64,000 nucleotides of DNA, taken from UBA2965 sp036526135. GTDB taxonomy: Bacteria; Pseudomonadota; Gammaproteobacteria; Pseudomonadales; Azotimanducaceae. A model generated the notes under the pieces. The model was not told the DNA's origin. It searched no databases and saw nothing but the letters and a program-made list of their open reading frames with translations. Shown here piece by piece: positions 37,575-45,087 of the stretch. Where the stretch lies: contig DATCZA010000017.1 of assembly GCA_036526135.1 (NCBI GenBank), positions 274,907 to 338,906 on the forward strand, read 5' to 3'. A program made the translations under genes and the position numbers. Within the stretch, counting starts at the first letter, position 1. Each line of letters opens with the position of its first letter.

Positions 37575-38306
37575 ATGGCGAACTTCATGCTGATTCACGG
37601 TGCCTGGCACGGAGGCTGGTGCTGGCACAAGTTGGTCGCCGAGCTCAGCCGCCGGGGGCACCGGGCCCTCGCGCCCGATCTGCCGGCTCATGGGCACGAT
37701 GCCACGCCCCGCGACCGGGTGACGCTGGACGCTTATGCCGACAGCGTTATCGAGCATCTCAATGACTTTGCAGGCCCCGTCTGCCTGGTCGGCCACTCCA
37801 TGGGGGGCATGGTGATCTCGGCGGTCGGTCAGCGGGTTCCCGAGCGGCTCGAGCGGCTCGTCTACCTGTGCGCGTTCGTGCCTGCCGACGGGATGTCTCT
37901 GCTGTCCTCGGACCCCACGGAGAGCGGAGCCCAGGCTTTTGCCGGAAAGATCCGCGGGGGTGAAGACGGTGCCTCGGTGATGATCGATGACGCCGCCGTG
38001 GCCGCATTGTTCTATCACGATTGCACCGACGAGGACGTGGCTTTCGCGAGAGCCCGCCTGGTTCCTCAGCCCAGCGCTCCGCTGGGTGCGGCCGTCGCCC
38101 TGACTGACGCGGCTTTCGGCAGCCTGGCCAAGAGCTACATCGAGTGCACGGCGGACCAGGCCGCGCCTATCGCTGCCCAGAGGGCCATGTATACCCGCGC
38201 CGGGATCGACTCGGTGGTCAGCCTAAGCACGTCCCACTCGCCCTTCTTCTCGGCCCCCACCCTGCTCGCTGACTCCCTCGAGGCGCTCATCGGGACGCCG
38301 GCATGA
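37575..38306 (+). CDS. Alpha/beta hydrolase, methylesterase-like
   Basis: A 243-residue cytoplasmic alpha/beta hydrolase. The oxyanion loop reads MLIHGAWHGGWCWHK, the nucleophile Ser is in LVGHSMGGMVISA (near residue 76), and the catalytic His is probably in STSHSPFFSAP near the C terminus. The pattern resembles plant methylesterase/hydroxynitrile-lyase-like proteins and bacterial esterases of that group. It lies 11 bases after the DUF1295 gene and has no signal peptide. The natural ester substrate is unknown. Confidence 0.87.
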   Translation: MANFMLIHGAWHGGWCWHKLVAELSRRGHRALAPDLPAHGHDATPRDRVTLDAYADSVIEHLNDFAGPVCLVGHSMGGMVISAVGQRVPERLERLVYLCAFVPADGMSLLSSDPTESGAQAFAGKIRGGEDGASVMIDDAAVAALFYHDCTDEDVAFARARLVPQPSAPLGAAVALTDAAFGSLAKSYIECTADQAAPIAAQRAMYTRAGIDSVVSLSTSHSPFFSAPTLLADSLEALIGTPA

Positions 38307-38406
38307 GGCCTCGGGAGTGCAATTGGCTTACGAATCGGTAACAAGTCGTCGTTGCGTCGAGCATGCACGGGTCACAGACTGGCGTGAAGGACGGGAAGGA
38401 ATACAT

Positions 38407-40101
38407 ATGCAACGGGTCATGATCAGCTCGCGGCGTGGTGGGTATGCCGCGTTTTTCGCAACGATCGTCGTCGCGCTCACGTTGGGCGCCTCGCCTGCCG
38501 ATGGGGCGAGGGGCGGCAAGAAGGGCGGCGGTGGACCGGTCTGCAAGATCACCGACCAGACGGACGTTGCGATTTACGTTGGCGGCGGCATAGGGCCCAG
38601 CAGCCAGCTGTGGGCCGAGGCGCTGATCGACTTCTGGAAAACCGGGAGCCGCATCCCCGGTGAGCCTGGGCTTCTCAACGACGACGGCGGGGCCACCTGG
38701 ACGGGCGATGGCAGCCTGGACTACGTCACCCTCACGCTGTCGGAATTCAACGCCTGCAGGGACGACGACTTCGCCAAGCTGGAGCTTTTCTTCATGCCGG
38801 GCGGGAGCGCCTACGAGATACAGGCGAACCTGGGCGCTTCCGGCAAAGATCGGCTGACGCGCTTTCTGGACAGCGGCGGCAGCTATGTCGGCATGTGTGC
38901 CGGCGGCTACTACGCGGCGCGCGGGTACTACTGGAAAGGTGACGACGGCGCTCCCACGGACAATTGCAGGAACCAGTTCTGCCGCTACGAGGTGGATGGC
39001 ACCTTTTCCTACGAGGCGGCAACATCAGACTTCACCGTGCACGAGTGGGGCGGGGTTTCCTATCACGCGGATCTGCTCGCCTACGGGCCGCTGGCCGAGG
39101 TGCTGGTGGAGGGGCCCATCGAGGAGATTGCCGGTCCATGGCATGCCCAGAGCGACCCCAACCATCCCTACGATTCCCACCTGGTGACCACCGACGACCC
39201 GGCCATGCCCTGGCTTCGTGCCGTTTACTGGGGAGGCGCGACGGAGAACTATGTCTACACGGACAACGCACCGTGGGGCACCGAGCACGCCCACTTTGCC
39301 GCCGATGCGAGCGGCAATGACGATCTGCCGTTTCCCACGGACGGGTCGCTGTGGACGCTCAAGAGCGTGGCGACCGGCACCGGCGGGGCGATCATGATCT
39401 CCAGCGCGCACCTGGAGGCCTCCCTGTTTCACACGGCCAGCACCTTTACCGACGGGGGCATGACCGAGTGTCAGCAGTACAACAACTACACGTATCTCAT
39501 CCGGCGAATGCAGTCCCAGCTGGGCGCGCCATTTGCCGTGCCCGACTATGACGCCTTCTGCGCTCCGGACAGGGCCGGCGAGGTGAAGGAGACGGCCGTC
39601 CTGTTTCCGTCCGGCCTGGCTTACCAGAATGCGCCGCGAATCGACACCTCTGGTGGAGGCGGCGGTGATGGGGGTGGTGATGGCGGCGGTGGCACCGGAT
39701 CGACGTCGATCTCCTTCGACGACGGCACCTTGGGTGACTTTCAACTGGAAGGCGACGGGTTGCGGCCGTGGCAGGCCAATGCGACTGCTGCCTGTAATGG
39801 CGCGTACGGCGCGATGGCCGGAGTGCCCGGCGGGGTGGACATGGAGTCGTTCCTGACCCTGACCGTTCCTGCAGGCGTGAGCCGGGTAACCTACCGATAC
39901 AGCTACCCGAGCGCTCTGGACCGGGGCGACGACTTCCACGTCATCGTCAACGGCGCGGTCAGAAAGTCCTACGAAACGGGCAGCGGCGCGCAGTGCGCGA
40001 CGGATTCGTTGCCGGTGACGCCGGGGGATGAGCTGCGGTTCAAATGCCGTTCCGGCGGCAACGGCGAGACTTGCGCCGTGGACGAGATCGTCTTCGACTG
40101 A
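38407..40101 (+). CDS. Secreted BPL_N-like glutamine-amidotransferase-fold protein with C-terminal beta domain
   Basis: A 564-residue exported protein. A signal sequence (residues 10-35) is followed by a Gly/Lys-rich segment. Residues about 50-420 resemble the class I amidotransferase fold of the biotin-protein-ligase N-terminal family: IYVGGGIGPSSQLWAEAL, ELFFMPGGSAYEIQANLG, and the nucleophile elbow YVGMCAGGYYAARGYYW with Cys164. A Gly/Asp linker (bases 39650-39700) leads to a C-terminal beta-rich domain with paired Cys. GGAAGGA stands six bases before the ATG. Amidotransferase-fold proteins are normally cytoplasmic, so a secreted version is unusual. Its reaction is unknown. Confidence 0.8.
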   Translation: MQRVMISSRRGGYAAFFATIVVALTLGASPADGARGGKKGGGGPVCKITDQTDVAIYVGGGIGPSSQLWAEALIDFWKTGSRIPGEPGLLNDDGGATWTGDGSLDYVTLTLSEFNACRDDDFAKLELFFMPGGSAYEIQANLGASGKDRLTRFLDSGGSYVGMCAGGYYAARGYYWKGDDGAPTDNCRNQFCRYEVDGTFSYEAATSDFTVHEWGGVSYHADLLAYGPLAEVLVEGPIEEIAGPWHAQSDPNHPYDSHLVTTDDPAMPWLRAVYWGGATENYVYTDNAPWGTEHAHFAADASGNDDLPFPTDGSLWTLKSVATGTGGAIMISSAHLEASLFHTASTFTDGGMTECQQYNNYTYLIRRMQSQLGAPFAVPDYDAFCAPDRAGEVKETAVLFPSGLAYQNAPRIDTSGGGGGDGGGDGGGGTGSTSISFDDGTLGDFQLEGDGLRPWQANATAACNGAYGAMAGVPGGVDMESFLTLTVPAGVSRVTYRYSYPSALDRGDDFHVIVNGAVRKSYETGSGAQCATDSLPVTPGDELRFKCRSGGNGETCAVDEIVFD

Positions 40102-40125
40102 AACCTCGGCGCCCGGCGAGCAAGG

Positions 40126-41703
40126 TCAACCCTCTGGCGCTCCGCGCGCGGTCACAACCCGTCCGACGCCGCCGCGGCGGGGATCGCCGGCTGCCCGGAA
40201 GAGATCCTTGGCCAGCTCGGCCACATGCACGCCGCCGAAGAACAGGCTCTGGCCGGGCCACCGGCGAATTTCGGCCGGGCCTGCCTCCAGCGCCCGAACC
40301 GCATCGCGGTCGAACCCGTCCTCTATGGAAAGCAGATCGCCCTCGAGATGCAGCCGTGGTCGGCGAACCGCGGCGTCGACGGAGTCCCCGAAGTCGAGCA
40401 GGTTGCTGATGACCTGCACGATGGCGGTGCGAATTCTGTTCGAGCCTCCCGATCCCAGGGCCAGGCGCCTCCCGGCGACGGTTTCCACCAGGGTGGGCGC
40501 CATCATCGACGTGAGCCGTTGGTCTGGCGGCCAGTTGCCGAACCCGTCCGGGTTGATGTCCTCCTCGCCCAGCATGTTGTTCAGCATCACGCCGGTTCCT
40601 GGAATCATGGTCCCGCACCCCTCACCGTTGGAAAGGGTCATGGCGGCGGCGTTGCCCTTTGCGTCCACGACGCTGATGTGCGTGGTGCCGCGGTTGAAGC
40701 GCGGCGTCCCGAGCACCTCCCGCCGGTAACGCTCGACGAGCGCCGGGTCCAGCTCCGCGTGGCTGCCGGCCGCGGCGAGCAATTCCACTCGGGCCTGATT
40801 GGTTGCCGCCATGATTTCGGCCAGGGCGGCAAGATGCGACGGGCCCCCGAAGGTTTGGTCGGCAACGGCCATGGCCTGGAGAAGCTGCAGGCCAAAGCCG
40901 ATCAGGATTCCGCCTGAGGAGGGCGGAGGGTTGGTCAGCACGGTGGCCCCGGCGTGGCGCAGGCTCAACGGCATGCGTTTGACGACCCCGTAGCCGAGCA
41001 GATCCTCCATGGAAAGGTGCCCGCCTTGCTCCTGCGCCAGCCGTGCCACCGCGTCTGCGAACGCGCCGCGGTAGAAGCGCCCCGCGCCTTGCCGCGCGAC
41101 CTGCTCGAGGGTGTCGGCCAGGTCGCTCTGGCGCAGGAGGCGCCCCTCTTGGATGCCGCCGTAGATCGACCGGGCCTCGCTGCTCGCTGCGTAGATGGGC
41201 TTGACGATCTCGAAGATGCTTGCCTGCAGGCGCTCTATGCGCACGCCTTCCCGTGCGGCACGAGCGGCCGGTTCGACCAGCCGAGCCATGGGCAGGCTCC
41301 CCAGGTCGCCGTGAACGGCTTCCATCCCGGCCAGGGAGCCGGGCGTTGCCGCGGCTCCCAGGCCGATGTGGAATTCCTGGGTTGCGGTGCCGAAGTCGGC
41401 GTGGACCGGACGAAAGTCCACGGCCGAAGCCTCTCTAGGCGAGCGCGGCGTCTGGACGAAGAAGTCGTAGACCACCGGCGCGCCTGGAGCGGGGTGTGCC
41501 AGCAGGAAGCCCCCGCCGCCAACGGATGCCAGCACCGGTTCGGCGACGCAGGCGGCGAACTGGGCGGCGATCACCGCGTCGAAGGCGTTGCCTCCTTCCT
41601 CGAGGATCTCCGCGGCCGCGCAGGCGGTTGCCGGGTGACCGCAGGCGACGGCCCCCAGGCCACCCCGCGCCGGGACGCCCGCCCCTCCGGCTTGAGTCGT
41701 CAA
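40126..41703 (-). CDS. Gamma-glutamyltranspeptidase family protein
   Basis: A 525-residue Ntn-hydrolase precursor that would cleave gamma-glutamyl bonds such as in glutathione. The N-terminal GHPATACAAAEILEEGGNAF is typical. The autocleavage site and nucleophile Thr are in FNRGTTHISVVDAKGNAAAM, and the oxyanion/substrate loop reads TGVMLNNMLGEEDINPDGF. No signal peptide is seen, so it is probably cytoplasmic, unlike E. coli Ggt; it may therefore be a specialised amidohydrolase of the family. Its ATG is 12 bases after the stop of the epoxide hydrolase gene, indicating a two-gene operon. Confidence 0.92.
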   Translation of the reverse strand: MTTQAGGAGVPARGGLGAVACGHPATACAAAEILEEGGNAFDAVIAAQFAACVAEPVLASVGGGGFLLAHPAPGAPVVYDFFVQTPRSPREASAVDFRPVHADFGTATQEFHIGLGAAATPGSLAGMEAVHGDLGSLPMARLVEPAARAAREGVRIERLQASIFEIVKPIYAASSEARSIYGGIQEGRLLRQSDLADTLEQVARQGAGRFYRGAFADAVARLAQEQGGHLSMEDLLGYGVVKRMPLSLRHAGATVLTNPPPSSGGILIGFGLQLLQAMAVADQTFGGPSHLAALAEIMAATNQARVELLAAAGSHAELDPALVERYRREVLGTPRFNRGTTHISVVDAKGNAAAMTLSNGEGCGTMIPGTGVMLNNMLGEEDINPDGFGNWPPDQRLTSMMAPTLVETVAGRRLALGSGGSNRIRTAIVQVISNLLDFGDSVDAAVRRPRLHLEGDLLSIEDGFDRDAVRALEAGPAEIRRWPGQSLFFGGVHVAELAKDLFRAAGDPRRGGVGRVVTARGAPEG

Positions 41704-41715
41704 AGCCAGGCAGAC

Positions 41716-42789
41716 CTAGGCCGGGTCGGGGGCCCGCGAGCGGGGCCACACCTCCGGCAGGTCGGTCGCCAGCCAGCGTACCAGCGCCGCGTTGACGTCC
41801 AGCGGACGCTCCTGGGCCATCCAGTGCCCGGAGTAGACGGTGGTCTCGGTAAGCCGCCGGCAGCGCTCGCGCATGGGATCGGCAAGCGTGGAGTCGTAGC
41901 ATTCGCAGACGTAGTCGTAGCGGGCGCCGAGAAACAGAACCGGCATGTCGAGGTAGCCATCGTTGACCGCTTCTGCCGCGTAGGCGGAGTTTTCGGCGTG
42001 GTTCATGTAGTAGGCGTTCGGGCCGAAGAAGCCGTTGCGGGCGAGGGCGTCGGCGTAGACCGCCAGGTCTTCTTCGCTGATCACGTCATCGTCCCTGGGC
42101 ACGTCGGGCGCTTCTCCGGCAGGACCGAACCAGCCGCCGTTGATTCGGGTCATCGCCGTCGCCGCCGGCCGGCCGGCGCCGTTGGGGTCGCCCCTGCGAA
42201 ACAGGAGCTTTACGGTGTTCAGGGGGTTGGCATCCATTTCGGCCCTGGCCCTGTCGAAGTGCTCCTGATAGAACAACTGGTATTCCCATTGCCCCGCCGG
42301 GTACTCGGGCCCGTAGACGTCCCGGTTCACTTGGTCCACGCACGCCTGTAATCCCCTCTCCAGGGTGAAGTAGGGCACGCAGAGCCCGGCCACGGCGGTG
42401 CAGGCCTCGGGATGATGGCTCGCTATGCTCCACACAGTCGGCGCCCCCCAGTCGTGACCTACCCAGATCGCTTCCGTGCGTCCCAAGCCCTCCAGCAGCG
42501 CCATCATGTCGCCCACCACCGCGCGCTGAGCGTAGTCCTCGTATCGCTCGTAGGTCGAGGATCTTCCGTACCCTCTCATGTCGGGGGCGACGGCTCGATA
42601 ACCGAGCGCGGCCAGCGCGGGTAGCTGATGCCGCCAGCTCAGGGAGAGCTCGGGCCAGCCATGAACGAATATGATCAGCGGGCCGTCCTCGGGGCCCGCG
42701 GCGAGATAGAATGTCGTGTGGCCCTCGCGTGTTGCGGTGTGCTCCTCCAGTGCCAGTGCCAAAGCCCTTCTCCCGTGTCTTGACCTCAT
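41716..42789 (-). CDS. Epoxide hydrolase-type alpha/beta hydrolase
   Basis: A 357-residue alpha/beta hydrolase. HGWPELSLSWRHQLPAL gives the HGWP oxyanion motif, and the nucleophile is Asp in WVGHDWGAPTVWS, which separates epoxide hydrolases from esterases. A catalytic His is in TTVYSGHWMAQERP. Such enzymes open epoxides to diols. It is upstream of the gamma-glutamyltranspeptidase gene in one unit, which could reflect a detoxification role, by inference. The ATG at 42789 lies in the short region shared with the divergent cytochrome b561 gene; further in-frame ATGs upstream would overlap that gene. Confidence 0.88.
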   Translation of the reverse strand: MRSRHGRRALALALEEHTATREGHTTFYLAAGPEDGPLIIFVHGWPELSLSWRHQLPALAALGYRAVAPDMRGYGRSSTYERYEDYAQRAVVGDMMALLEGLGRTEAIWVGHDWGAPTVWSIASHHPEACTAVAGLCVPYFTLERGLQACVDQVNRDVYGPEYPAGQWEYQLFYQEHFDRARAEMDANPLNTVKLLFRRGDPNGAGRPAATAMTRINGGWFGPAGEAPDVPRDDDVISEEDLAVYADALARNGFFGPNAYYMNHAENSAYAAEAVNDGYLDMPVLFLGARYDYVCECYDSTLADPMRERCRRLTETTVYSGHWMAQERPLDVNAALVRWLATDLPEVWPRSRAPDPA

Positions 42790-42814
42790 CGTGATTGTTC
42801 GAATCATATCCCTT

Positions 42815-43495
42815 ATGGCAAACGGGGCACCTACCAGGATTTCGCCGACGGGCGCGGGCGCCTCTGCGGGCACCCTGATCTGGGAACTGCCCATGAGGAT
42901 CTGGCACTGGGTATTGGCAGCCTGCGTAACGGGCTCTCTCTACACCGGGCTTGCGGGTGAGATTGCTCTCATGGAACGCCACCAGCAGTTCGGCTACGGC
43001 GTTCTCGGCCTGCTGCTCTTTCGGCTGGGCTGGGGCTTGTGGGGAGGTCGATATGCGCGTTTCGGCAACTACCGCCTGGCCCCTCGACGCCTGATTGAGC
43101 ACTTTCGCGGCCTCGACCACGGCGCTGCGCACACCGCGCCCGGGATGGCCTTCACCATCGTGTTCCTGCTCGCGCTGGCCGCGCAGGTCGGCACGGGTTT
43201 GTTTGCCACTGACGACATCTTCACCCAAGGCCCGTTGAGCCGCCTCGTCGAGAACGATACGGCCCGCGCGCTCACGGGCATCCACCACCGGGTGTACTGG
43301 CTGATCCTCGCGGCCCTGGCCGCCCACCTGACAGCTCACGCCGTTTACGCGCTGCGGCGTGACCCGATGCCGCTGGCCATGATCACCGGTCGCAAACGCC
43401 TCGACCTGGAGCCGGCGCGTGCGGCCTGGACGGCGGCGTTGCTCACCGCATTGGGAGCCGCTGCTCTGGTCTGGGCGATGCTGGAGCTCGCCTGA
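42815..43495 (+). CDS. Cytochrome b561 family membrane protein
   Basis: A 226-residue di-heme b-type membrane cytochrome with four main hydrophobic helices. The start of helix 1 reads WELPMRIWHWVLAACV, the usual W-x-x-P-x-R-x-x-HW motif, and further His ligands appear in MERHQQFGYGVLG and GIHHRVYWLILAALAAHL. It moves electrons between quinol and a periplasmic acceptor. The ATG at 42815 keeps the N-terminal motif; it is only 25 bases from the divergent epoxide hydrolase start. The stop is three bases from the stop of the convergent cytochrome c' gene, a likely electron partner. Confidence 0.9.
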   Translation: MANGAPTRISPTGAGASAGTLIWELPMRIWHWVLAACVTGSLYTGLAGEIALMERHQQFGYGVLGLLLFRLGWGLWGGRYARFGNYRLAPRRLIEHFRGLDHGAAHTAPGMAFTIVFLLALAAQVGTGLFATDDIFTQGPLSRLVENDTARALTGIHHRVYWLILAALAAHLTAHAVYALRRDPMPLAMITGRKRLDLEPARAAWTAALLTALGAAALVWAMLELA

Positions 43496-43498
43496 GCG

Positions 43499-43927
43499 TC
43501 AGTCGGCGCGGTAGTTGTCGTGGCAGCCTTTGCAGGACTGACCCAGGGCCTGAAAGGCCTGGCCGAGCGCCGCATCGTCGTTGGATCGTGCTGCAGCGCT
43601 GAAGGCCGTGGCCGCTTCGCGCATGGCTTCCACCCGCCCGGCAAAATCCTCGGGTTCTTCCCAGATCGCCGGCAGGGCGTCGCCGCCCTCGGATCCTTCG
43701 GGGAACAGCGTGCCGACGATGCCGGACAGCGCAGCCAGCGCATCGGCGTGGATGGTCATGTGGGAGGCGTGCGGCACCTTCTGCCTCAAGATGTCCACGG
43801 CTGCCTGCATGTGCCCGCCGATGGCCTCCATGGTGTGCTCGCGGTATTCGAGCTCCCCTTCGCTTGCGGTGGCCGCGCTGGCGGCACCCAGCGCCACTAA
43901 CCCGATCAGCCAGTCTCGACCTCGCAT
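43499..43927 (-). CDS. Cytochrome c' (class II c-type cytochrome)
   Basis: A 142-residue exported cytochrome with a signal peptide ending ASAATASEG. The single heme site CKGCH is close to the C terminus (about residues 134-138), as in four-helix-bundle class II cytochromes, and the conserved YREHTMEAIGGHM segment sits at the start of helix 1. Such proteins bind NO or act as electron carriers; the axial position cannot be resolved by sequence alone. It converges on cytochrome b561, a pairing seen in many proteobacteria. Confidence 0.92.
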   Translation of the reverse strand: MRGRDWLIGLVALGAASAATASEGELEYREHTMEAIGGHMQAAVDILRQKVPHASHMTIHADALAALSGIVGTLFPEGSEGGDALPAIWEEPEDFAGRVEAMREAATAFSAAARSNDDAALGQAFQALGQSCKGCHDNYRAD

Positions 43928-44075
43928 GAACTCTCCTCATCGTTGCTGGAGTTGATTGCGCGCACCGTATTTGAAATCCGGCTCCGCGGCAATTGCCGCC
44001 GTCCGGGAGCGGTGCAGATCCGGTCCCTTCTTTGGCAGTGTTCAGCGGGCCGGCCCGGTGATAGTTTACGCCACC

Positions 44076-44501
44076 ATGCCTAATGCCCCGTCACCTCTGC
44101 CGGAAGCGCATCCAGCGGTGCAGCCCGTGCCCAACGGCATGGACCGCTTTGCCATCACGCTGTCCGGGCTCTGCCTCCTCCACTGCCTGTTGATTCCGGT
44201 GGTGCTGGCCATGGCGCCTGCATTTTCCAGCCTCGTGCTCGGCACGGAGACGACCGTGCACTGGGTTTTTCTGGGGATGGCCGTGCCGACCAGCGTCTGG
44301 GCCCTCTGGCGCGGCTACGGAAGATGCCAGCACCTGCGAGCCCTGGTGCTGGGCATCGCCGGCCTGCTCGTGATGTTCCTGGGCGTTTCTCACCTTTTCG
44401 ATCCGCGGCTCGAGGTTCCGCTCACCCTTGTCGGCGTCACCATGGTGGTGGTGGCTCACGTGCTCAACCTGCGAATTCCCGAGCCGGCTCCGCGCGGGTG
44501 A
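44076..44501 (+). CDS. MerC-domain membrane protein
   Basis: A 141-residue protein with four hydrophobic helices. The first helix carries LCLLHCLLIPVVLA, where the Cys-x-x-x-Cys pair matches the metal-binding motif of MerC mercury transporters. Many chromosomal MerC-domain proteins are not tied to mercury resistance and sit in Zur- or redox-related contexts; no merR, merA or merT is nearby here. It precedes the selenocysteine glutathione peroxidase gene by 63 bases on the same strand, so a thiol or selenium-metal context is possible, but this is speculative. Confidence 0.82.
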   Translation: MPNAPSPLPEAHPAVQPVPNGMDRFAITLSGLCLLHCLLIPVVLAMAPAFSSLVLGTETTVHWVFLGMAVPTSVWALWRGYGRCQHLRALVLGIAGLLVMFLGVSHLFDPRLEVPLTLVGVTMVVVAHVLNLRIPEPAPRG

Positions 44502-44564
44502 CTTGGTTTCGCCGAATCGACTATGATCGGTCGGTTCGGATCGAGCATAGGGAGGAGAACGCTC

Positions 44565-45050
44565 ATGTCCACGTTTCATGACATTCGAATGGAAAGCATC
44601 GACGGCGAGCCCGTGGAGCTGTCCAAGTTTCAGAACAATCTCTGCCTGATAGTCAACGTCGCGAGCCGCTGAGGCCTCACCCCTCAGTACGCAGGTCTGC
44701 GTACCCTTCAGGAACAATACGGCGACCGGGGTTTTACCGTGCTCGCCTTCCCGTGTAACCAGTTCGGTGCCCAGGAGCCAGGCTCCAACGAGGAGATCCT
44801 GGATTTTGCGAGCTCGAAGTTCGACGTGAACTTCCCGATGTTCGGCAAGATCGAGGTCAACGGCTCGGGCGCGTGCGAGCTGTACCAATATCTCAAAGCC
44901 GCCCGTGCAGACGAGGAAGGCAATGCGGACATCGCCTGGAACTTCACGAAGTTTCTCGTGGACGGGGACGGGAACGTCATCGCCCGTTTCGCGCCGCCCG
45001 TGACGCCGGAGGAGATCGGCGAGCAGATCGGGTCGCTGCTGCCGGGCTAG
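44565..45050 (+). CDS. Selenoprotein glutathione peroxidase (in-frame TGA = Sec36)
   Basis: A 161-residue glutathione peroxidase if TGA at 44670-44672 is read as selenocysteine. The reading frame runs unbroken in family sequence on both sides: LIVNVASR, then Sec36, then GLTPQYAGL. This is the exact catalytic position of GPx. The other catalytic residues are present: Gln70 in FPCNQFGAQEPG, and Trp125 and Asn126 in WNFTKFLV. The resolving Cys common in Cys-type bacterial GPx (in the FC-x-x-K-Y segment) is replaced (DFASSKF), which fits a Sec enzyme that is reduced directly by thiols. GGAGGAG lies before the ATG. A SECIS-like hairpin follows the TGA. A standard gene finder would split or truncate this gene. 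Confidence 0.93.
44687..44704 (+). promoter_or_regulatory. Bacterial SECIS element hairpin of the glutathione peroxidase mRNA
   Basis: GTACGCA (44687-44693) and TGCGTAC (44698-44704) form a perfect 7-bp stem around GGTC (44694-44697). The apical sequence GCAGGTCTGC is the same as in the E. coli fdhF SECIS. The hairpin begins 14 bases after the TGA; the loop is 21 bases downstream compared with 18 in fdhF, one codon further. The loop carries the GU needed for SelB recognition. It lies within the coding region, as expected in bacteria. Confidence 0.9.
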
Positions 45051-45087
45051 CATGCTCGGGCCCCGGACCGTGCGGGGCCCAGATTTC

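Noticed and set aside
44076..44501. Mercury-resistance operon
   Set aside because: Only the MerC-like protein is present; there is no merR, merT, merP or merA in the window.
44503..44527. Promoter with TTGGTT and TATGAT before the glutathione peroxidase gene
   Set aside because: The spacer is only 13 bases, too short for a normal sigma70 promoter.
44565..44738. Glutathione peroxidase as a pseudogene with a nonsense mutation
   Set aside because: The TGA falls exactly on the catalytic position, both flanks keep the family sequence in the same frame, and a SECIS hairpin follows it. Chance decay would not be expected to give this combination.
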